Shown here piece by piece: positions 60,539 through 64,000 of a DNA stretch of 64,000 nucleotides. The stretch's first letter is position 1. Each line of letters starts with the position of its first letter. The DNA comes from JABMMZ01 sp040403495 (lineage in GTDB: Bacteria > Bacteroidota > Bacteroidia > NS11-12g > UBA955), in the NCBI GenBank assembly GCA_040403495.1, contig JBBAKM010000015.1, positions 10,516-74,515 on the forward strand. Direction: 5' to 3'. Both the position numbers and the translations under genes were made by a program. Below the pieces are notes generated by a model. That model was not told the origin of the DNA and did not search any database. It saw only the letters and a program-made list of their open reading frames with translations.

Positions 60539-61204
60539 TTAACTTAAAGCTTGCTTTTGTCGAAGTAATTCGCCTTTAATCGCATTTTCAAAAACCAAAT
60601 CCTCTTGAGCTCCTGAAATAAAAAATTTGTCATTGAATAAAAAATGAGGAACGCCTCTCAAACTAATCGTTTTTGACTGGTAAATGTCGTTTTCTACGGC
60701 CTCAGAATAGACAGTGCTATTTAAAACTTCTATGGCTTTTTGTGTGTCCAAACCCACCTTTCCAACTGCCGAAATTAAGTTTTCAGGATTTGATAAATCA
60801 ATGCCATCGGTAAAATAAGCTTTCATAAAGGCTTCTTTTAATTCAGAACTTTTGTTGAATTCTTTCGCCCATTGTAGGAGTCTGTGAGCATTAAAAGTGT
60901 TAAAAACCATGGATTTATCCAATTGGAAGTCAATCCCATATTGCAAGCCTTGTTGTTTTAAGTATTCATTCATCCCTTGCATTTGTTCAGCAGAAATATT
61001 CTTTTTCTTCATTAAATATTCCAAAGAGGGATATGCTTTTTCAGTGGGTAAATCTGGGTCAAGTTGATAACTGTGCCAAATGATTTGTACTTCATCTTCA
61101 ATATTAAGTTTTTCAATGACTTGTTGGATTTTCTTTTTTCCAACGTAGCAGAATGGACAAACGATGTCGCTCCATATTTCAATGTTTAAAACGGGATTTT
61201 TCAT
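60539..61204 (-). CDS. DsbA-family oxidoreductase (FrnE-like)
   Basis: 221 residues, thioredoxin fold with a helical insertion. The active site is C16-P-F-C19 in IWSDIVCPFCYVGKKKI; VFNTFNAHRLLQWAKEF and GVPHFLFNDKFFISGAQ (cis-Pro loop VPHF) complete it. There is no signal peptide, so it works in the cytoplasm, as FrnE-type proteins do. It starts 4 nt after the DUF1801 gene stop. Confidence 0.92.
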   Translation of the reverse strand: MKNPVLNIEIWSDIVCPFCYVGKKKIQQVIEKLNIEDEVQIIWHSYQLDPDLPTEKAYPSLEYLMKKKNISAEQMQGMNEYLKQQGLQYGIDFQLDKSMVFNTFNAHRLLQWAKEFNKSSELKEAFMKAYFTDGIDLSNPENLISAVGKVGLDTQKAIEVLNSTVYSEAVENDIYQSKTISLRGVPHFLFNDKFFISGAQEDLVFENAIKGELLRQKQALS

Positions 61205-61208
61205 TGCT

Positions 61209-61565
61209 TTATTTTTTGTTTTTTGCGAGGTTTTCTTCTACTCTAAATTTGATGATTTCTTCAATCAGTGAATATGGTATGGCTTGGTTTAGTGGAAATT
61301 GAACCGATCCTTTGCCTTGTTTGTATGCCGAAAGTTTTTCTTTAAAAGCTTCATGACCCGTGGGTGTCGCATAAAATCCAATGTGATTTTTGTAGGCAGC
61401 AAAGTAAACCAAAGGCTTACCATTTGTTTTGTAAGCAGGCATTCCATAAGAAAAATCTTCCTCGGAATGGGGTGCATTGTGTTTGATTAGTTGATGGATT
61501 TTGAGTAGAATTTCTTTAGTAAAAGTAGGAAAACTATCAATATAAGCTTCAGTTTGAGCGTGCAT
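61209..61565 (-). CDS. DUF1801 domain protein
   Basis: 118 residues. YIDSFPTFTKEILLKIHQLI, EDFSYGMPAYKTNGKPLVYFAAYKNHIGFYA and KGSVQFPLNQAIPYSLIEEIIKFR are the DUF1801 (YdhG/frataxin-like YdeI) signature. Cytoplasmic. Some relatives are linked to iron handling; the role here is unproven. Part of the minus-strand run of small genes. Confidence 0.9.
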   Translation of the reverse strand: MHAQTEAYIDSFPTFTKEILLKIHQLIKHNAPHSEEDFSYGMPAYKTNGKPLVYFAAYKNHIGFYATPTGHEAFKEKLSAYKQGKGSVQFPLNQAIPYSLIEEIIKFRVEENLAKNKK

Positions 61566-61571
61566 GATGGC

Positions 61572-61931
61572 TTAAATTTTCTTTAAATCTGTATAGGTTA
61601 ATGCATGTTCTACATTGCCGGTGTTGAGCGTACCTGCAGGTTCAAACAGCAGTATTGTTGCTTCGTTTTCTGCTACAGGTCGATGTTCTACTCCTTTGGG
61701 AATAATAATGTAGTCGTTTTCCTTAATGTCTAGTGTTTGGTCTCTTAGTTCCATTTTAAATTGACCCGAAACCACCAAGAACAACTCATCTTCATTGTCG
61801 TGTTTGTGCCACACAAATTCCCCTTTTATCTTGGCTAACTTGACTTGTTGTCCATTCAACTCTCCAATAATTTGAGGTTGCCAAAAGTTGTGAATCAATT
61901 TGGCTTTTTCATGCAAGTTGCCTTTTGTCAT
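61572..61931 (-). CDS. Cupin-domain protein
   Basis: 119 residues with one cupin barrel. Motif 1 is WHKHDNEDELFLVVSGQFKM (two histidines and a glutamate for a metal), motif 2 is PKGVEHRPVAENEATILL. Small cupins of this type include isomerases and dioxygenases; the substrate is not predictable. It starts 10 nt after the upstream gene. Confidence 0.9.
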   Translation of the reverse strand: MTKGNLHEKAKLIHNFWQPQIIGELNGQQVKLAKIKGEFVWHKHDNEDELFLVVSGQFKMELRDQTLDIKENDYIIIPKGVEHRPVAENEATILLFEPAGTLNTGNVEHALTYTDLKKI

Positions 61932-61941
61932 TGTATTCTTT

Positions 61942-62364
61942 CTATGCTGTTGGGCTTGAATTTCGATTTCCTATTTTAATAGCCAAATAAGTCATGGGAA
62001 TATAGGCCAAAACAAGGTCGGTAATGTTAAACCATAGGGGAGAAGGGAGCATGAAAATGTTAGCTGTACCACCCAATAAAAAGAAAATACCTACAGCCCA
62101 TGCAAACTTGATTTGATGTGTTGCGGCAATTCTAAGTGCAATAATGGCACCTGCAAAAGTCCCTATAGCATGGGCTAAAAAGGGCATTATAAAATGCTTG
62201 GGTTCAAACAAATGGATACCTGCTTTTAAACCTTCTAGAGTTTTTACATCTACACCATTCGGTGGAGGAATAATAGAGTTGCTGATGTTAATAATACTCA
62301 TGTTAACAAGGCTACCAATGACAATGCCAAGTATGACGGCTAATATATTTCTAACTATTTTCAT
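61942..62364 (-). CDS. Small four-helix membrane protein of unknown function
   Basis: 140 residues with about four membrane helices: ILAVILGIVIGSLVNMSII, FIMPFLAHAIGTFAGAIIA, FAWAVGIFFLLGGTANIFML and ITDLVLAYIPMTYLAI. No catalytic residues. The family is common in Bacteroidota and not characterised. It lies 4 nt downstream of the next lipoprotein gene. Confidence 0.75.
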   Translation of the reverse strand: MKIVRNILAVILGIVIGSLVNMSIINISNSIIPPPNGVDVKTLEGLKAGIHLFEPKHFIMPFLAHAIGTFAGAIIALRIAATHQIKFAWAVGIFFLLGGTANIFMLPSPLWFNITDLVLAYIPMTYLAIKIGNRNSSPTA

Positions 62365-62368
62365 GATT

Positions 62369-62728
62369 CTAAGGGTTTCTACTGTCTTTCCAAACTAATT
62401 GTTCATTGCTTTTTTTAGTAAAAAAATCCACACATTTTCCATCACCACCGCCCGTTATTCCACCATCAGGTCTGCATATCAATTGGCATTTTTCATTGTA
62501 CAATTCACTTGGGATGTCACAACACTTGGCTGGGAAATAATAAACCGTTTCGCCATTGTATTGGTATTTCCATACCTCAGTAGGTGGATTGCTGAGAGGA
62601 GATTTTAGTATCTCGCGAATTTTATTTTTAACACAACTTGGCGTATTAGCTGGTGTTTCAATCTTTTTGCAATTGAAAGATAAAAGGATTAAAGTTGTTA
62701 AAAGCAGAGTGTTGAAGTTGATTTTCAT
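62369..62728 (-). CDS. Small cysteine-rich lipoprotein
   Basis: 119 residues from ATG 62728 (MKINFNTLLLTTLILLSFNC). The lipobox is imperfect (SFNC, C20). The mature part has six cysteines (TPSCVKNKIREI, FPAKCCDIPSELYNEKCQLICRPDGG, GKCVDFF) that could form disulfides. No known family. The 62743 start is upstream of a good signal sequence and not needed. Confidence 0.7.
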   Translation of the reverse strand: MKINFNTLLLTTLILLSFNCKKIETPANTPSCVKNKIREILKSPLSNPPTEVWKYQYNGETVYYFPAKCCDIPSELYNEKCQLICRPDGGITGGGDGKCVDFFTKKSNEQLVWKDSRNP

Positions 62729-62760
62729 TGAAATTTGAACCAATTTTAAAACAAATATAG

Positions 62761-63318
62761 TTAATTATCTAAAATACCGTTGATTTTATTCAATAATGTT
62801 AAGCAAGTATTCCAATTTCTGGAAGTGGCCACAACGCCTAACTTATTTTCAATCCATTGATTGCTTAATTTCGTGTTGCCATATCCATTGGGGCAATGTA
62901 AATACAAACAATTTGGGGTTAAGTAAATCGACTCACCTTCGCTTAATCTATTTTCTAATAGTTTGTAATCCAAAGCGTTAACGGTACTATTGAAAAGCGT
63001 AATGTTATAGTGGGAAGGTGCCGAATTAGGGTCACTTTGGAAAGGATGATTCGTGATGAGTTGATTAAGTTCGTAGTCTGTTAATACAATAACATGTACT
63101 GTTAGTTTGAATTGCTCAAATAGGCAGGATTGAATGATTTCTTCAATTTTACTTTTTTCTTGTATTTCAGATGAAAAAAATAGATTTCCACTTTGTATAT
63201 ATGTGTCCACTTCTTGCAAGTTTTGGGCTAACAAAGCGGCTTTTAAATCACTCATTTTAATGAGGTTTTTTCCACTTACATTTACCCCTCTCAATAAAGC
63301 TAAGTATTTAAATTCCAT
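62761..63318 (-). CDS. DUF1697 domain protein
   Basis: 185 residues. YLALLRGVNVSGKNLIKMSDLKAALLAQNLQEVDTYIQSGNLFFSS is the DUF1697 signature. The C-terminus contains WIENKLGVVATSRNWNTCLTLLNKI, also conserved. Cytoplasmic; function unknown. It overlaps the upstream membrane protein gene by 19 nt, so the two are translationally coupled. Confidence 0.92.
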   Translation of the reverse strand: MEFKYLALLRGVNVSGKNLIKMSDLKAALLAQNLQEVDTYIQSGNLFFSSEIQEKSKIEEIIQSCLFEQFKLTVHVIVLTDYELNQLITNHPFQSDPNSAPSHYNITLFNSTVNALDYKLLENRLSEGESIYLTPNCLYLHCPNGYGNTKLSNQWIENKLGVVATSRNWNTCLTLLNKINGILDN

Positions 63319-64000
63319 GTCAATGTTTTGGTTTTTTTATTGGTTTTTTGAACAATAAAGTGTGCGATTATTAGAATACAAACAAAACTTAATAACCATA
63401 TACTTCTTGAATTCAATCGTGCTAATACATTTGCAAAAGTTGCCGTAGTAAAAGCATTGATAAGGGTAAATGAAAAAGTCCATAAAAACAATAAGAAATA
63501 GGTTCTGTTTTTGGAAATGTAAAGAATTAAAGCACTTGCTATCAATAATATGTAAAAGCTAATTCTATATAAATTATTAAAAAAGTCAAACGCTAAAGTG
63601 ACTTTGTTTTGTCTTGTGTTATTAAACTCAGGAATACTGTTTGGATAGTAGTTCTTTATCGTGTTGTAAACGCCCGATTCGGTATTAAAAACAACGATGC
63701 CATCACCGACATAGGTCAGTAAAAACTGCTGATAAGTGGCTTTTATGCTTTCTTTAAAGTGCATTTTGAGGTAGCGTCCTTCGGTCAGCGTACCTTTAAT
63801 AATTTGTTGATAATCAGTAGGGTCTTGATACCAACCACCCGATTGTGCAAAAGGACCATTGGGTAACCATATAAAATCCCAAGCATGATTAGGAAGATCC
63901 GAACGATAAGGACATATTTTGTAAGAATGGGTCGAGCATTTGTCAGCTAAATAAGTTTTGAGGATGCCGTTTTCTGAAAGTTTCCCCATTAAATAGATAT
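63300..64000 (-). CDS. Membrane protein, partial (C-terminal part; runs off the window)
   Basis: At least 229 residues, open to the edge. The frame continues through the ATG at 63989, so that ATG is not necessarily the start. A soluble periplasmic segment (residues 1-130 of the visible part) is followed by four or five membrane helices (ISFYILLIASALILYIS, YFLLFLWTFSFTLINA, IWLLSFVCILIIAHFIV). The KTKTLTWNLNT tail is cytoplasmic. The family was not recognised. The N-terminal part lies outside the window. Confidence 0.65.
   Translation of the reverse strand, partial: IYLMGKLSENGILKTYLADKCSTHSYKICPYRSDLPNHAWDFIWLPNGPFAQSGGWYQDPTDYQQIIKGTLTEGRYLKMHFKESIKATYQQFLLTYVGDGIVVFNTESGVYNTIKNYYPNSIPEFNNTRQNKVTLAFDFFNNLYRISFYILLIASALILYISKNRTYFLLFLWTFSFTLINAFTTATFANVLARLNSRSIWLLSFVCILIIAHFIVQKTNKKTKTLTWNLNT

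Noticed and set aside
1..64000. tRNA, rRNA, tmRNA, RNase P RNA or riboswitches
   Set aside because: All gaps beyond about 100 bases were read on both strands. None shows a clover-leaf, CCA-end, T-loop motif or recognised aptamer core. Short structured RNAs could still be missed without a covariance search (Infernal against Rfam).
1..64000. Insertion sequences, prophage, toxin-antitoxin or defence system
   Set aside because: No transposase, integrase, phage protein, nuclease-plus-partner pair or toxin-antitoxin gene pair was recognised, and composition looks even.

Overview
The window comes from an AT-rich member of the Bacteroidota, probably a free-living aerobic or facultative relative of the Flavobacteriia, Cytophagia or Chitinophagia. 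The evidence is a protein with a type IX secretion (T9SS) C-terminal sorting domain, a GldB-like lipoprotein, a TonB receptor and several outer-membrane barrels, Bacteroidota-type promoters (TTG, about 19 nt, TAnnTTTG), very short 5' leaders without clear Shine-Dalgarno sequences, and many TTG or GTG starts. No rRNA, tRNA, CRISPR array, insertion sequence or prophage was seen. This is ordinary, densely packed chromosome.

Layout. 1-322: repeat-rich intergenic DNA ending in a two-element promoter. 323-3597: rpsP-rimM-trmD, an exonuclease and an RluA-type pseudouridine synthase. 3594-8986: AI-2E-type permease, TonB receptor, and a PMT/ArnT-type glycosyltransferase with a PAP2 phosphatase. 9076-12413: START-like protein, LptF/G permease, DUF6629 protein and kdsA. 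12484-15528: an overlapping operon of two paralogous lipoproteins and a subtilase. 15596-17895: folD, queE, an FtsB/DivIC-like gene and queD. 17953-30876: a 13-kb same-strand run with hldD, a 1222-residue sensor kinase, a giant outer-membrane protein, a PASTA protein, a T9SS cargo protein, a rhodanese and a heptahaem lipoprotein cytochrome.

30923-36793: argS, DUF1653, a probably abundant lipoprotein, a bifunctional nuclease and etfBA. 36975-45000: TPR protein, thioesterase, nadE, barrel protein, gldB, panD, flippase-like protein, hldE-type adenylyltransferase and pyrC. 44988-54604: pbpC, universal stress protein, an alkyltransferase-like protein, a thioredoxin-fold lipid/secreted protein, pnuC-like, LysE-like, rbfA, a methyltransferase and a LolC/E-like permease. 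54670-57157: menD-menB. 57315-64000: a small lipoprotein, then a minus-strand run of small genes (TauE/SafE, Rossmann protein, DsbA-like, cupin, DUF1801, DUF1697 and others) that runs off the right edge.

The genes serve mainly envelope construction (kdsA, hldD, hldE, the LptF/G permease, pbpC, the glycosyltransferase/PAP2 pair), ribosome maturation, cofactor synthesis (NAD, pantothenate, folate, queuosine, menaquinone) and surface or secretion functions (GldB, T9SS cargo, barrels). The least expected signals are regulatory. The rimM start codon sits in the loop of a perfect hairpin and is followed by a terminator-like hairpin inside the coding region. Many -7 boxes lie only 5-12 nt from start codons. 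Seven of eleven convergent gene pairs overlap at their stop codons. No complete new defence or mobile system was found.
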